Source: UBA11400 sp964550435 (lineage in GTDB: Bacteria > Bacteroidota > Rhodothermia > Balneolales > HLUCCA01). Taken from it: 64,000 nucleotides of DNA. The stretch is taken from positions 10,848-74,847 of the forward strand of contig CAZJZI010000006.1 in assembly GCA_964550435.1 (NCBI GenBank), given 5' to 3'. Under the pieces are notes generated by a model, which did no database searches, was not told the DNA's origin, and saw only the letters and a list, made by a program, of their open reading frames with translations. Made by a program: the position numbers and the translations under genes. Positions 1 through 9,224 of this stretch are shown here, in pieces. Each line of letters opens with the position of its first letter. Position 1 is the stretch's first letter.

Positions 1-2
1 TC

Positions 3-122
3 TATAAAGATGGCCGTCCAGTTAATCCATTAAACTACATGTTTGCCGACGTAAGTCCCGAAGAATATGTAACCCTTCGTCGATATAATGAAGGTAACGA
101 ACTGACTGTTGAGTTGGATTAA
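3..122 (+). CDS. C-terminal end of a probable M23-family peptidase (partial)
   Basis: An open frame enters from the left edge and stops at 120-122, giving about 39 residues that begin YKDGRPVNPLNYMF. Bacteroidota M23 (LytM-type) murein endopeptidases typically carry, just after their last zinc ligand, a string resembling HLHYEV.KDGRPVNPLNY, so I read this as the end of such an enzyme, which would cut peptidoglycan cross-links in the periplasm. The catalytic HxH motif itself lies outside the window, so the call rests on a short stretch. The gene converges on nrdJ and shares a terminator with it. Confidence 0.55.
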   Translation, partial: YKDGRPVNPLNYMFADVSPEEYVTLRRYNEGNELTVELD

Positions 123-156
123 TAATCCACTTCTGGTTTCTTACACTAAATTTTAT

Positions 157-196
157 ATAAAAAAGGCCGGTTGTGACAAATCACACCGGCCTTTTT
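157..196. terminator. Bidirectional intrinsic terminator
   Basis: An inverted repeat with arms AAAAGGCCGGTTGTGA and TCACACCGGCCTTTT (one bulged base) around a short CAAA loop has A-runs on one side and T-runs on the other, so it can act on both strands. It lies between the converging peptidase and nrdJ genes. Confidence 0.85.
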
Positions 197-210
197 AGTA
201 TTAGAAGAAA

Positions 211-3200
211 TCAGGAACAACCACTTGTTGCCCCACATGTGTTGCATTTCAGACAGGTTCCATTACGAACCAATGTCATGCTACCACAATCCCCACAGGC
301 GTCTCCAGTGTATCCCATTTGACGTGCACGATTGTACTTGTCTTCTTGTGATTCAGAGCTTTTAACTGCTTGTGAGCCTGCTGAAACAGGAGCAGTGACA
401 GGTACCTCCTGTGTGTATGCTGCAATAGGTTCAGTAACAGCAGGTGGTGTTGTTTGCTTGTTTGCAATACCGATTCCAAGATCTGCATCATTATCAATCG
501 GGCGAAGAGTTCTTTGAAGAATCTCTTCTGGCCCAACATGTGCCAAATCATGTCTTCCAAGATAGGTAACCGCCAATTCTCGGAAGATGTAATCGATAAC
601 AGATGTCGTCATTTTGATATGTGGATTGCCCATTACCATTCCACTTGGTTCAAATTTTGTAAACACAAAAGCATCCACAAATTCTTCCAATGGTACCCCG
701 TGTTGGAGTCCAAGTGAAATTGATATTGCAAAACAGTTCATCAAACTTCTGAAAGCGGCCCCTTCGCGGTGCATATCGATAAATATCTCACCAAGTTGTC
801 CGTTCTCGTACTCACCTGTACGAAGATAAACGCTTTGTCCGCCTATCTTCGATTTTTGTGTGTAACCTCCGCGTCTGGTGGGCAGTCTTTGTCTTTCAGC
901 AAGATATTTATGAATGATTCTCTCAGCCGTTTTCACGACTGCATCTTGTGCAGCTGACAATGCTGGATCTGCGACGTCATTTGTATCTTCATCCTCATCC
1001 AAAACCTCAAGTATACTTGAAGTTGAATTCAAAGGTTGGCTCAGTTTTGATCCATCACGATACAATGCATTAGCTTTGGTCATCAATTCCCAACTTAGCT
1101 GATATGCTTCTTTAAAGTCTTCGACATTAGCTTCATTCGGTAAGTTGATTGTTTTGGATATAGCCCCTGAAATGAACGGTTGTGCAGCAGCCATCATTTT
1201 GATGTGTCCAGCAGCTGAAATGTATCGAGTTCCCTTTCTACCGCATTTATTAGCACAATCAAACACAGGATAGTGCTCTGCTTTTAGGTGAGGTGCACCT
1301 TCAACTGTCATTGTACCGCAAACATAATCGTTCGCTTCCTCTATTTCTTTCTTGGAAAATCCAAGGTGTTTGAGAAAATCAAAGTTGAAATCATTCAACT
1401 GAGCATCTGTCATACCAAGAAAATCTTTACAGAAATCTTCACCCAGCGTCCAGTGGTTGAATGCAAACTTGATTTCAAATGCTGTTGGTAGTGCAGCTTC
1501 TATTGCTTGGATTTTATCGTCTGTGAAACCCACCTGACGTAAACGGTCATGACTGATAGAAGTACAGCCCTTCAACGTGCCATTCCCTTTGGCATACTTC
1601 ACGATATCATCTATCTGAGATTCAGAATAGCCCAGATTCTTGAGTGCGAGTGGCACACTTTGGTTAATGATTTTGAAGTATCCACCGCCAGCTAACTTCT
1701 TGAACTTGACCAAGGCAAAATCTGGCTCAATACCGGTCGTATCGCAATCCATTACTAAACCGATGGTTCCGGTTGGAGCTATAACAGTAACCTGTGCATT
1801 TCTGTAACCGTGTTTTTCACCCATTAATACAGCGCGGTCAGCGTCTTCTCTGGCAGCCTTGAGAAGATATCCTGGACAAACTTCGGTATCGATACCAATT
1901 GGTTTAACAGTAAGTCCTTCATACTCAGAATTAGACACATTGTATGCTGCACGGCGATGGTTACGCATTACTCGGAGCATGTGCTCCTTATTGCGCTCGT
2001 AGCCCGGGAAGGTTCCTAGTTCAGCTGCCATCTCAGCAGACGTCGCATACGAAGTCATGTGCATAATAGCCGTAATCGCCCCGGTTGTAGCCATGGCTTC
2101 TTTACTATCATACGGAATCCCTTGAACCATTAATAGTGTTCCGATATTAGCGTAACCGAGTCCAAGTGTGCGGAATTCGTACGACAATTCAGCAATTTCC
2201 TTAGATGGAAACTGAGCCATGAGTACTGATATTTCGAGTACTACAGTCCAAAGTCTGGTGGCGTATCTGAAACTTTCAACCTGAAATTCGTTAGTATTCT
2301 GGTCATAGAATTTAATCAGGTTCAGAGATGCAAGATTACATGCAGTATTATCAAGGAACATATACTCAGAGCATGGATTACTCGCTTTGATTGGTCCATC
2401 GGCAGGACAAGTGTGCCATTCGTTGATGGTATCATGGTACTGTGTTCCTGGATCAGCGCAGGACCATGCCGCATAAGCGATTTGATCCCAGAGCTCACGA
2501 GCTTTAAGAGTTTTCATCGGTTTTGCATCTCTACCCTCTTTTCGGGCTTTACGCTTCTCAATTCGACCGTATAAATTCCAATCCCCATCATTCTTAACTG
2601 CGTCCATAAATGCATTAGGCACACGAACAGAATTGTTAGAATTCTGCCCACTTACCGTAGAATATGCCTCAGAATTCCAATCTGTATCATATGTTTCGAA
2701 CTCAATGTCAGTATAACCCTGAGAAGCAAGTTGAATAACTCGTTCGACATAATTCATCGGAACGTGCTCTTTTTTGGCTTCACGAATTGCCTTTGCAAGG
2801 TCTTTGTTCTTCTTCGGATCACGTGAAACTACACCGTTATACAAACGCCCCTCAATCTCAACTGGCTTGTGGCATAGCTGCATTATTTTCTTAAGATGCT
2901 TGTTGCATGCCATGGATCCGGCAACAATTGCTGCAACCTTCTCTTCCTCGCGAACTTTCCAGTTGATGTAGTCTTCAATGTCCGGATGGTCAAGATCCAA
3001 AGTGACCATTTTTGCAGCACGGCGGGTAGTACCACCAGATTTGATTGCGCCAGCGGCACGATCACCAATTCTGAGGAAACTCATCAGCCCTGAGGACTTT
3101 CCACCACCACTCAGTGATTCATTCTCTCCGCGTAGCTCTGAGAAATTTGTTCCGGTTCCAGATCCGTATTTAAACAAGCGGGCTTCACGTACCCATAGAT

Positions 3201-3849
3201 CCATTATACCACCCTCGTTGACCAAATCATCATCAATTGATTGGATGAAACAGGCGTGTGGTTGTGGATGCGTGTAGGCGTCCTCAGACTTTTTGACTTG
3301 ACCAGATTTTGGTTCTACATAGTAATGACCTTGAGACGGACCATTAATACCATATGCCCAATGAAGGCCAGTATTGAACCATTGTGGGCTATTCGGGGCG
3401 ACCATCTGAGCCGCAAGCATGTAGCATAGTTCATCATAAAACACTTTTGCGTCTTGCTCCGAATCAAAGTAATCGTGTTTCCAGCCCCAATAGGTCCAGC
3501 AACCTGCCAAACGATTGAAAACTTCACGAGAATCAGTTTCGTTTTTAAATCTGTCCTTCTCAGGCAGATTACCAAGTGCTTTATCGTCTGATTCAGATCG
3601 TTGGAGCCATTTTGGAACCCCTTTTTCAGAAACACGTTTCAGTGAAGTTGGAACTCCCGCCTTCCTGAAATACTTTTGGGCGATGATGTCGGTTGCGACC
3701 TGTGACCAGGACGATGGTACCATCACATTTTCCATAAGGAAAACACGGGATCCATCAGGATTCTTGATTTCTGACTTCCTTGACTCGAATTTCAGTGAGT
3801 CATAAGGAGTATTGTCTGTTGATTTTGTATAGTATCTGGTAAACTTCAT
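211..3849 (-). CDS. nrdJ: Class II (vitamin B12-dependent) ribonucleoside-diphosphate reductase
   Basis: This cytoplasmic enzyme reduces ribonucleotides to deoxyribonucleotides for DNA synthesis, using adenosylcobalamin to generate the cysteine thiyl radical. The 1212-residue product has the usual length of the large NrdJ form. Visible landmarks are NSPQWFNTG at about residues 153-160, HACFIQS with Cys200 as a likely redox cysteine, NPCSE at 491-495 (catalytic cysteine and glutamate), PTGTIG near the middle, and a C-terminal zinc-ribbon-like tail with CGDC and CNTC pairs that would shuttle electrons. No class I or III subunit is seen nearby. The promoter region to the right holds a DnaA-box cluster, and the next gene codes for a riboswitch-controlled B12 receptor. 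No cobalamin riboswitch is seen in front of nrdJ itself. Identification is firm. Confidence 0.97.
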   Translation of the reverse strand: MKFTRYYTKSTDNTPYDSLKFESRKSEIKNPDGSRVFLMENVMVPSSWSQVATDIIAQKYFRKAGVPTSLKRVSEKGVPKWLQRSESDDKALGNLPEKDRFKNETDSREVFNRLAGCWTYWGWKHDYFDSEQDAKVFYDELCYMLAAQMVAPNSPQWFNTGLHWAYGINGPSQGHYYVEPKSGQVKKSEDAYTHPQPHACFIQSIDDDLVNEGGIMDLWVREARLFKYGSGTGTNFSELRGENESLSGGGKSSGLMSFLRIGDRAAGAIKSGGTTRRAAKMVTLDLDHPDIEDYINWKVREEEKVAAIVAGSMACNKHLKKIMQLCHKPVEIEGRLYNGVVSRDPKKNKDLAKAIREAKKEHVPMNYVERVIQLASQGYTDIEFETYDTDWNSEAYSTVSGQNSNNSVRVPNAFMDAVKNDGDWNLYGRIEKRKARKEGRDAKPMKTLKARELWDQIAYAAWSCADPGTQYHDTINEWHTCPADGPIKASNPCSEYMFLDNTACNLASLNLIKFYDQNTNEFQVESFRYATRLWTVVLEISVLMAQFPSKEIAELSYEFRTLGLGYANIGTLLMVQGIPYDSKEAMATTGAITAIMHMTSYATSAEMAAELGTFPGYERNKEHMLRVMRNHRRAAYNVSNSEYEGLTVKPIGIDTEVCPGYLLKAAREDADRAVLMGEKHGYRNAQVTVIAPTGTIGLVMDCDTTGIEPDFALVKFKKLAGGGYFKIINQSVPLALKNLGYSESQIDDIVKYAKGNGTLKGCTSISHDRLRQVGFTDDKIQAIEAALPTAFEIKFAFNHWTLGEDFCKDFLGMTDAQLNDFNFDFLKHLGFSKKEIEEANDYVCGTMTVEGAPHLKAEHYPVFDCANKCGRKGTRYISAAGHIKMMAAAQPFISGAISKTINLPNEANVEDFKEAYQLSWELMTKANALYRDGSKLSQPLNSTSSILEVLDEDEDTNDVADPALSAAQDAVVKTAERIIHKYLAERQRLPTRRGGYTQKSKIGGQSVYLRTGEYENGQLGEIFIDMHREGAAFRSLMNCFAISISLGLQHGVPLEEFVDAFVFTKFEPSGMVMGNPHIKMTTSVIDYIFRELAVTYLGRHDLAHVGPEEILQRTLRPIDNDADLGIGIANKQTTPPAVTEPIAAYTQEVPVTAPVSAGSQAVKSSESQEDKYNRARQMGYTGDACGDCGSMTLVRNGTCLKCNTCGATSGCS

Positions 3850-3969
3850 CGTATCGCTTTGGTTTAATGTGCGGGGTTCCGCTTGTGCTATATGGGTAGT
3901 TATTCAGGTATGAAAGTTGACGTTTTTTATCACTTTAGCAACCTCAAAACACCATTTTTTTTCAACAAC

Positions 3970-4049
3970 TTTTCCACAGTTATCCACCTAATTTTTAAAT
4001 AGTTGAACTAGAATGCTTAAAGCCATTTTTGTGAATAACATGTGGATAA
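3970..4049. promoter_or_regulatory. Cluster of four DnaA-box-like sites upstream of nrdJ
   Basis: Within 80 bp there are TTTTCCACA (3970-3978) and TTATCCACC (3980-3988) on the plus strand, then TTATTCACA (4030-4038) and TTATCCACA (4041-4049) on the minus strand. Three fit the TTWTNCACA consensus and one has a single mismatch. They form two pairs facing each other across a 41-bp A/T-rich spacer. The cluster lies 121-200 bp upstream of nrdJ. DnaA is known to control ribonucleotide reductase genes in E. coli, and such clusters also mark replication origins; which applies here is undecided. Confidence 0.6.
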
Positions 4050-4090
4050 ATTAGCAGGATTTCGTCCCCACTCTTATGAGTAATGTTTAT

Positions 4091-5980
4091 TTAGAATGTC
4101 AATCTTAGACCGATATTCCATGACCTGCCTGGCATAGGATACCCATAAATAAGTTGATAGGACTCATCGGTGATATTTTGAATTGAAGCAGTGATTCTAA
4201 TGTCGGATACTGCAGTTTTTAATGTACTAAATACAGTAAGGTTAATAAGATTAACGGCTTCCAGATCCAATGAATTCGAATCATTTACCGACCGAGGAGA
4301 GGTATAGTCATGGTATAGGGATAAGCCAGTGTTCTCATACTCGAACCGTACTTCACTCCCACCGCGAAATTCAGGAGAGTAAACAACCCGGTTCCCTTGA
4401 AGTGCGCCATTATCACCACGCATGTCATACTCAGCATTCAACCAAGTTAGCGATCCAATTAGAGTGGTTGAAATTTCACCCAGAGAATAACTAGTTTCAA
4501 TAGTAGTCGTCATCCCGGTTGATTTGATCTCATTGACATTATTTGGTGAAAAATTGCCACTTGCATCCGGCCACCACAAAATTCCGTTATCAATGGTACT
4601 ATTAAAGTAACTTGCGCTAAGAATACTTTTTTCAAACTGATACTTAATTCCTAAATCAGACTTCAATGCCGTTTCAGGTACCAAATCTGGATTTCCAAAA
4701 CCTGGCCAATATAAGTCATTAAATGTTGGTGGAGCATAATTTCTATTAATGTTAGCAAGTGCGAATAGTCTTCCAGAAACGATTTCATAGTTAAATCCCA
4801 GACCGTAACTCCATGCATTATCAAACTCACTGTATCTATCAAATCTTACTGATGGATAGACATTCAAAGCATCTGTCAATGAAAATAGCCCATTAGTTTG
4901 GACAAATACTCGGGTCACATTAGTTAGAGTAAAATCTGTGCTCTTAATTTCCGAGACGTCAAATCCTGTCCTAACTCTTAGCTGATATGTTTCACTAGGC
5001 TTATACCTCAGGGAATAACTTAAACTAATTACATCTACATCACTTTTACTATCAATAGAAAAAATCGGTTCTGAGTAATCCAAACCTATTCGATTGAAAG
5101 ATGCAACAACTTGCGATTGAGCCTGGCCAGAGTGAATCCAATTACTCCTATGAACCAAACGTAATGAACGATCTTTTTGACGGGCAGTAACGCTTGGAAA
5201 TGATATCGATCCAGGCGCACCTGTCTCACCAGTACTAAACCAAATTGAAAAATCACCCCAGTACTTTTGTCCCGAGTATTTTACAGATCCAAGACCTGTA
5301 AACTGTTTTTTATCGGCATTCAATCTGGATAATTCGATACCTCCCTCAGTATCAAACATATAATCATTATCCTGAGATAGATTAACGAGCCCTAATGTGT
5401 AGTTCCATCTATTAATAGAACCAGAGGTTCCAATACTGTACTGTTGAGAATTGAATGAACCCATACTTATTTCAGCAGAAGTACGTGTATCAGATACATT
5501 CCCTGATTCCATTAATACCGTCCCACCGATGGCACTGGATCCGTATTCACTACTGCCTAAGTAGTTATCTACTGATATTTCATCGAGTAAAACAGCTGGG
5601 AATAGCGACAAATCAACTAAACCTAACATGGGATGGTTAAGCTCTATGCCATTCCAAATAACTTTAACTTGTGATGCGCTGAATCCAATAGAACCTACGG
5701 TCTGTGCCTGTCCCGGACCATATGTCCTAACTACAAAACGTGAGTTTCTTTTCACGACATCACCAGCCGATAAGAATCCAGCCTCAGGTAATGATTTTAC
5801 ATTGTACCGCTGTATCATTGTAGACAACTTAACATCGGCAACATCAAATCGATTCGCGCTAATGTTAATTTCCGGAAGCGAAAGACTGTCGGCTACTTGT
5901 GCGAATAAAGGTGTGACTATTACAGATAGCAATAGCCCCGTCAGCAAGCCAATGCCTGCTTTAGTGTATATATTTTTCAT
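4091..5980 (-). CDS. btuB: BtuB-like TonB-dependent cobalamin receptor
   Basis: This is an outer-membrane active importer, most likely for cobalamin or a related corrinoid. The 629-residue product starts with a 28-residue signal peptide ending LFAQ. A plug domain follows (about residues 35-155, with EISVDNYLGSSEYGSSAIGG near its end), then a 22-stranded-type barrel rich in alternating aromatic strands. It ends GRSWNIGLRLTF, with a terminal Phe as expected for BAM substrates. The length matches BtuB (about 600) rather than the 950-1000-residue SusC-like receptors elsewhere in the window. The substrate assignment comes mainly from the cobalamin riboswitch in its leader. It is co-directional with nrdJ but separated from it by 241 bp, so it is probably not in the same transcript. 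Confidence 0.85.
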   Translation of the reverse strand: MKNIYTKAGIGLLTGLLLSVIVTPLFAQVADSLSLPEINISANRFDVADVKLSTMIQRYNVKSLPEAGFLSAGDVVKRNSRFVVRTYGPGQAQTVGSIGFSASQVKVIWNGIELNHPMLGLVDLSLFPAVLLDEISVDNYLGSSEYGSSAIGGTVLMESGNVSDTRTSAEISMGSFNSQQYSIGTSGSINRWNYTLGLVNLSQDNDYMFDTEGGIELSRLNADKKQFTGLGSVKYSGQKYWGDFSIWFSTGETGAPGSISFPSVTARQKDRSLRLVHRSNWIHSGQAQSQVVASFNRIGLDYSEPIFSIDSKSDVDVISLSYSLRYKPSETYQLRVRTGFDVSEIKSTDFTLTNVTRVFVQTNGLFSLTDALNVYPSVRFDRYSEFDNAWSYGLGFNYEIVSGRLFALANINRNYAPPTFNDLYWPGFGNPDLVPETALKSDLGIKYQFEKSILSASYFNSTIDNGILWWPDASGNFSPNNVNEIKSTGMTTTIETSYSLGEISTTLIGSLTWLNAEYDMRGDNGALQGNRVVYSPEFRGGSEVRFEYENTGLSLYHDYTSPRSVNDSNSLDLEAVNLINLTVFSTLKTAVSDIRITASIQNITDESYQLIYGYPMPGRSWNIGLRLTF

Positions 5981-6035
5981 GATTGAATTTATTAGTCTGG
6001 ACTTTTTTTCCCGAAAGTCATTGACAAACGATTAA

Positions 6036-6200
6036 CTCGGCAGGTCTCCTGGCTCTTCTTATTCATAATTCGCCTTCCCGCTCTTAATGCAGTGGCAACG
6101 ATGAGATTATGAAATGGTTCAGAATTACAGTTGCGGGTACAGCCACCGTTTCTCACGGTGTTCCCTATTAATCCATTGTTGGAACCGATACTCGTAGATC
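6036..6200 (-). promoter_or_regulatory. Cobalamin (B12) riboswitch in the btuB leader
   Basis: Read on the minus strand, the leader contains the conserved cobalamin-element blocks in order: GGGAACACCGTGAGAA, GCTGTACCCGCAACTGT, the B12 box GCCACTGC (6089-6096), GGGAAGGC, and the 3' closing segment AGCCAGGAGACCTGCC (about 6039-6054). This is a textbook adenosylcobalamin-type aptamer and should reduce expression of the receptor when B12 is plentiful. Between aptamer and start codon a short stem (GACTTT / AAAGTC, about 6000-6019) could be part of the expression platform; that part is inference. Confidence 0.95.
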
Positions 6201-6378
6201 AAAGAACTACGCAAGTATAACTCCTAACAATGTTCTAATCAATTTTACTTATCGACCAGTTTTCCACATAATCTGTCAAATAGTATATCATTTACAGTAA
6301 TACTTATAACGAGACACTCCATCTATTTTCTTAAATTCGCAGGATATAAAGACAAATATTCACGGGAACTCTTAAAAT

Positions 6379-7846
6379 ATGGCACTATTTAACAAGATCT
6401 TTACGTCAACTCTTATACTTTTAATTTTAGGATCCTGTTCTGTTCAAAAAAGCCCAGTCACAGGACAAAATCGTTTATATGGCTACACATGGGAACAGGA
6501 AAAGCAACTAGGACAAGAGGCTGACTCACAGATTATCGATTATTACGGCATAATGGATAATCCTGATCTTACTGCTTACGTTTCAAGAGTCGGACAGAAA
6601 GTCCTTGAGAAGAGCCACATGCGTCGTGAGGATACAGATGCACAGTTTCGAAACACAGAATTTACGTTTCGAGTGTTAAACAGTCCTGTAATCAATGCTT
6701 TCGCATTGCCTGGCGGATATAATTATGTCACTCGTGGACTACTTACACATATGACTAGTGAAGCGCAATTAGCAATGGTATTGGGTCATGAGGTAGCTCA
6801 TGTTGCAGCCCGACATGCGTCCCAACAAGCCCTTCAACAACAAGCTGGCTCTCTAATCTTGGTAGGATCAGCAATACTCGGGCAGGAATTACTAGGTGTT
6901 CCAGCCCAACAGGTTCTAGAACTGGGAGGAACAGCTGCACAATTACTTTTTTTGAGGTATTCACGCGATGCTGAACGGGAGTCGGACAAACTTGGAGTAG
7001 AATATGCTGCGATGGCAGGATATGATGCTTCTCAGGGTGCTTCATTTTTCACAACACTTAAAAGACTTTCGGACCAATCTGGAAATTCAATTCCTGGATT
7101 TATGTCATCACACCCTGATCCCGGAGAACGCGAAAAGGATATTATCAATAGATCTGAGAGTTGGAAGTCTGAAGGTTTTGCACAGAATATTTTGGGTCAG
7201 CAAGAGCTCTACAATGCGATTAATGGATTGATTATTGGAGAAAATCCACGTGATGGATTTGTGGAATCGAATACTTTCTATCACCCTGACCTGGCATTTC
7301 AGTTCAATAAACCAAATGGGTGGAATCTGATTAANNNNNNNNNNTATTCTTCCTGAAGATCAGAAATCGATAACTATTCTTTCCATTGAGCAAGGGAGTA
7401 TCAATGAAATTGTGAATGAAGTTGCCAATAATGAACAAATCACCGTTATTTCGAGAGAAAAGGTTCAAATATCAGGACTACCAGCTGAGAGATTGATTGC
7501 TACTTTGGTTGATGGAGAGAACTCTTATGGACTTTTGGTAACAGCAATAAGGTACAATGAAAGAACCTATCAATTTTTCTCTTACAGTATGCAGGCTGAT
7601 TTTGATTCTAACAGGTCAAATTTCAATCAGATTGCATCCAGTTTTCGCAACCTGACCGATCAATCCAAATTGGGTATTCAGCCTGCCAGAATTGCAATCC
7701 GAACCATAAATACCGCAACTCGATTTTCAACTCTACTCCCCACTACTTTGCCACATGGAATTACTCCTGAGAGTATGGCAATACTAAATCAGGTGAATCT
7801 TGATGATGTCATTCAGCCCGGTACTCGACTGAAACTGATTCAGTAG
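6379..7846 (+). CDS. M48-family metalloprotease lipoprotein with LysM-like C-terminus (interrupted by assembly gap)
   Basis: This is a periplasmic zinc protease of the M48 family (YfgC/LoiP type), probably involved in outer-membrane protein quality control. A lipoprotein signal peptide ends LILGSC with the lipid-bearing Cys at residue 20. The zinc site is HEVAH (His137, Glu138, His141), and the third ligand is probably Glu199 in ERESD. A 10-N block at 7335-7344 interrupts the gene. The left part uses the frame of 6379 and the right part (open from 7346 to 7846) is shifted by one, which fits a placeholder gap of unknown true length rather than a real frameshift. The right part ends in a LysM-like segment (LNQVNLDDVIQPGTRLKLIQ). 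The two pieces are very probably one gene. Confidence 0.85.
7335..7344. other. Assembly gap (10 N)
   Basis: Ten undetermined bases fall inside the M48 peptidase gene. The open frames on either side differ by one position, so the true number of missing bases should be a multiple of three (9, 12 or more) if the gene is intact. Confidence 0.99.
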
Positions 7847-7860
7847 CTGAATTAGATTCG

Positions 7861-7900
7861 ATTAAACAAGAAAGGCGCCAAAGCGCCTTTCCTGTTTAAT
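7861..7900. terminator. Bidirectional terminator
   Basis: The arms ATTAAACAAGAAAGGCGC and GCGCCTTTCCTGTTTAAT, around a CAAA loop, form a long stem between the converging M48 peptidase gene and the six-gene minus-strand operon that ends at 7928. The upper stem is G/C-rich and flanked by A/T pairs; the T-run is short. Confidence 0.75.
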
Positions 7901-7927
7901 CAGAGAATATGATACATAATCTTTTAG

Positions 7928-9217
7928 TTACTCAAAATCAGTATTCAGTTTGTATCTGGCAATTCTATTATTGTCCCTATCTGCAACGTAGACGATTCGT
8001 TGGAAGTAGGCAACGCCCATTGGATTATTGAACTCTCTAGGACCGTTTCCAGAGCCACCAAATGATACGTTGATAGCTTTGGTCACAGAAGATCCGGCTG
8101 GGGGATTCACTCCTTCGAATCCGTTCGATTGAAACAGATATAAGCTGTCCGTTTCAGCATCAACAACAAATATGTGACCTCTTTCATCTGCTGAAAATGC
8201 CAAACCAGTTGGATTCTTGAATTTGAATTCATCATAAAGGAACGACTCAGCTCTGGATGTATCTCGGGCGAAAAGTTGTCCATTAGAGCGGTACTCAATC
8301 CCATCAGGTGTTTCTACTGCATCAACCCAAATAACACGGAATGGTATAGACAAAGTCGGATCACCCTGAGCTACAATGAAGCTCTGGGTTGGATTCATAT
8401 TCTCACGTTGAGGTGGACCAATAAACGTTGTAATGTCGTTCATGGCGATACCACTCAATAGTGAGGGAACATTGGGATTCATAGTTCTTATCTGAGTTGA
8501 ATTACTCATGGTTCCAATACGATTACCGTTTCCATCTCTATCTTCTGAAAAGACCAATACCGTATTGTCTGCAGCGACAGCTTGTCCGGTTTGATTACGG
8601 GGACCCTTTCGGGTTACGTATATGTCACTATTCGCCATCACAGCGATGCCAGTAATCTCAACTAATTCATCATTATCAGAACGAGATCTATCTAGTCTGA
8701 AACGCTGAGTAGTTGTAGTGGCGCGACTTGCATCCATGAAAGGATGAACCATTTTTTGAACGATTCTGGTCGGACCTGAACCATTGGCACCGCTAATTTT
8801 GTAAACCGCTGCAAGATCCCAAGTAATATTCGGATTAATTGCAGTAATTACCGTATCCGTTCTTGCCGCTACGTATACGTTCAAAAGTCGGTCTTGAGTT
8901 ACTGCAACAGCACCTCTGAGTGGTATAAAATTACCTTCTCTCCCAGCACGATCCAGAACATGAAGTCCGTTGGCATCTGTGACATAAACCAGTTCATCGT
9001 ATCCGATGTAAACATCTGTAGGACGGTCAAATCCACTCCAGAATGGTAGCAGTGCTGCATATCCTACCTCATCTACAATTAGATTCGGATCCTGTCGACC
9101 TTGTTCAAAAATATCATCGGTAATGGAATCGGATTTTGAACCAAATATTGCATCGCAACTTGTAAACAAGATTGATGAAATTAGAATAATACCTATCGTT
9201 GTCAGATTTAATTTCAT
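7928..9217 (-). CDS. Lipoprotein with NHL-type beta-propeller repeats
   Basis: The 429-residue product has a lipoprotein signal peptide ending LFTSC (Cys20), so it should be anchored to a membrane, probably the outer one. The rest reads as a beta-propeller of NHL/SMP-30 type: repeated blades such as RPTDVYIGYDELVYVTDANG, NPTGLAFSADERGHIFVVDA and NPMGVAYFQRIVYVADRDNN. Such propellers mediate protein or ligand binding; no catalytic residues are apparent. It is the last gene of a six-gene operon, 7 bp after the PorV-like gene, and is followed by a strong terminator. Its partner is likely one of the secreted or membrane proteins of the same operon. The specific function is unknown. Confidence 0.75.
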   Translation of the reverse strand: MKLNLTTIGIILISSILFTSCDAIFGSKSDSITDDIFEQGRQDPNLIVDEVGYAALLPFWSGFDRPTDVYIGYDELVYVTDANGLHVLDRAGREGNFIPLRGAVAVTQDRLLNVYVAARTDTVITAINPNITWDLAAVYKISGANGSGPTRIVQKMVHPFMDASRATTTTQRFRLDRSRSDNDELVEITGIAVMANSDIYVTRKGPRNQTGQAVAADNTVLVFSEDRDGNGNRIGTMSNSTQIRTMNPNVPSLLSGIAMNDITTFIGPPQRENMNPTQSFIVAQGDPTLSIPFRVIWVDAVETPDGIEYRSNGQLFARDTSRAESFLYDEFKFKNPTGLAFSADERGHIFVVDAETDSLYLFQSNGFEGVNPPAGSSVTKAINVSFGGSGNGPREFNNPMGVAYFQRIVYVADRDNNRIARYKLNTDFE

Positions 9218-9224
9218 AAAACTA

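Noticed and set aside
5628..6035. 135-codon plus-strand frame near the riboswitch
   Set aside because: It is antisense to the receptor gene's signal peptide and leader; no family or codon pattern supports it.
6260..6268. Single TTTTCCACA DnaA-like site between the riboswitch and the M48 gene
   Set aside because: A lone near-consensus 9-mer is expected by chance in A/T-rich DNA; it is noted only as context for the two clusters.
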